Shown here piece after piece: positions 36,999 through 37,028 of a stretch of DNA of 37,028 nucleotides (position 1 is the first letter of the stretch; the number at the start of each line of letters is the position of its first letter). The DNA comes from a virus. The notes under the pieces were generated by a model. That model was not told the origin of the DNA and made no database searches. It saw only the letters and a program-made list of their open reading frames with translations. The position numbers and the translations under genes are program-made. The stretch is taken from the IMG/VR virus record IMGVR_UViG_3300035181_000611, positions 1 to 37,028 of that record; one strand, written 5' to 3'.

Positions 36999-37028
36999 GG
37001 TTCACAGTGATTGGATCAATCCAATGGG

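Overview
The window is a 37 kb piece of a tailed double-stranded DNA phage, not of a cellular chromosome. Genes are densely packed, mostly with 1-4 nt overlaps (ATGA, TGATG, TAATG). They form one long plus-strand late block (about 2.9-32.5 kb) facing a minus-strand block of small, probably early, genes (32.4-37.0 kb). The phage is a myovirus: it has a contractile tail sheath (DUF3383 type), a tail tube (DUF3277 type), a Gp138-type puncturing spike, a baseplate plug, a gp25-like protein and a gp47/J-like wedge. A nested i-spanin/o-spanin pair and a T4-type muramidase point to a Gram-negative host, probably a proteobacterium. The species cannot be told from the sequence. No integrase or lysogeny repressor is visible here.

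Layout. 1-2655: the C-terminus of a flavin-dependent thymidylate synthase (ThyX) enters from the left, followed by small accessory genes including a J-domain protein. 2656-2956: a gene-free interval with several hairpins and a clear rho-independent terminator, a candidate small RNA. 2957-4668: terminase small and large subunits. 4669-10013: an accessory structural cassette between terminase and portal, with a fibre-like protein, an Ig-like domain fused to a trypsin-fold serine protease, and a repetitive Ala/Ser-rich protein. 10014-16759: portal, minor head protein, prohead protease/scaffold with an internal start, cement protein, major capsid protein. 16821-21127: connectors, tail terminator, sheath, tube. 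21378-28294: tail assembly chaperones joined by a -1 frameshift, tape measure with a lytic transglycosylase domain, and the baseplate. 28313-30290: tail fibre, glycine-rich adhesin, fibre assembly protein. 30335-32496: lysis cassette. 32420-37028 (minus): small unknown genes, a DUF932 protein, a ParB-like protein, and repeated intergenic elements.

The points most worth a second look are: (i) two arrays of about 10-nt GGAWCATCCA-type units that exactly fill the gaps on either side of the terminase region; (ii) a virion-cassette serine protease; (iii) a dispersed set of small genes opening with a His-x-His-x-His strand, slotted one by one between conserved head and tail genes; (iv) the structured, terminator-ended interval upstream of terminase; (v) recoding and internal initiation in the tail-chaperone and protease/scaffold genes; (vi) 38-nt palindromic tandem repeats and near-identical leaders in the minus-strand operon. 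All family names come from reading motifs by eye; no database search was run.
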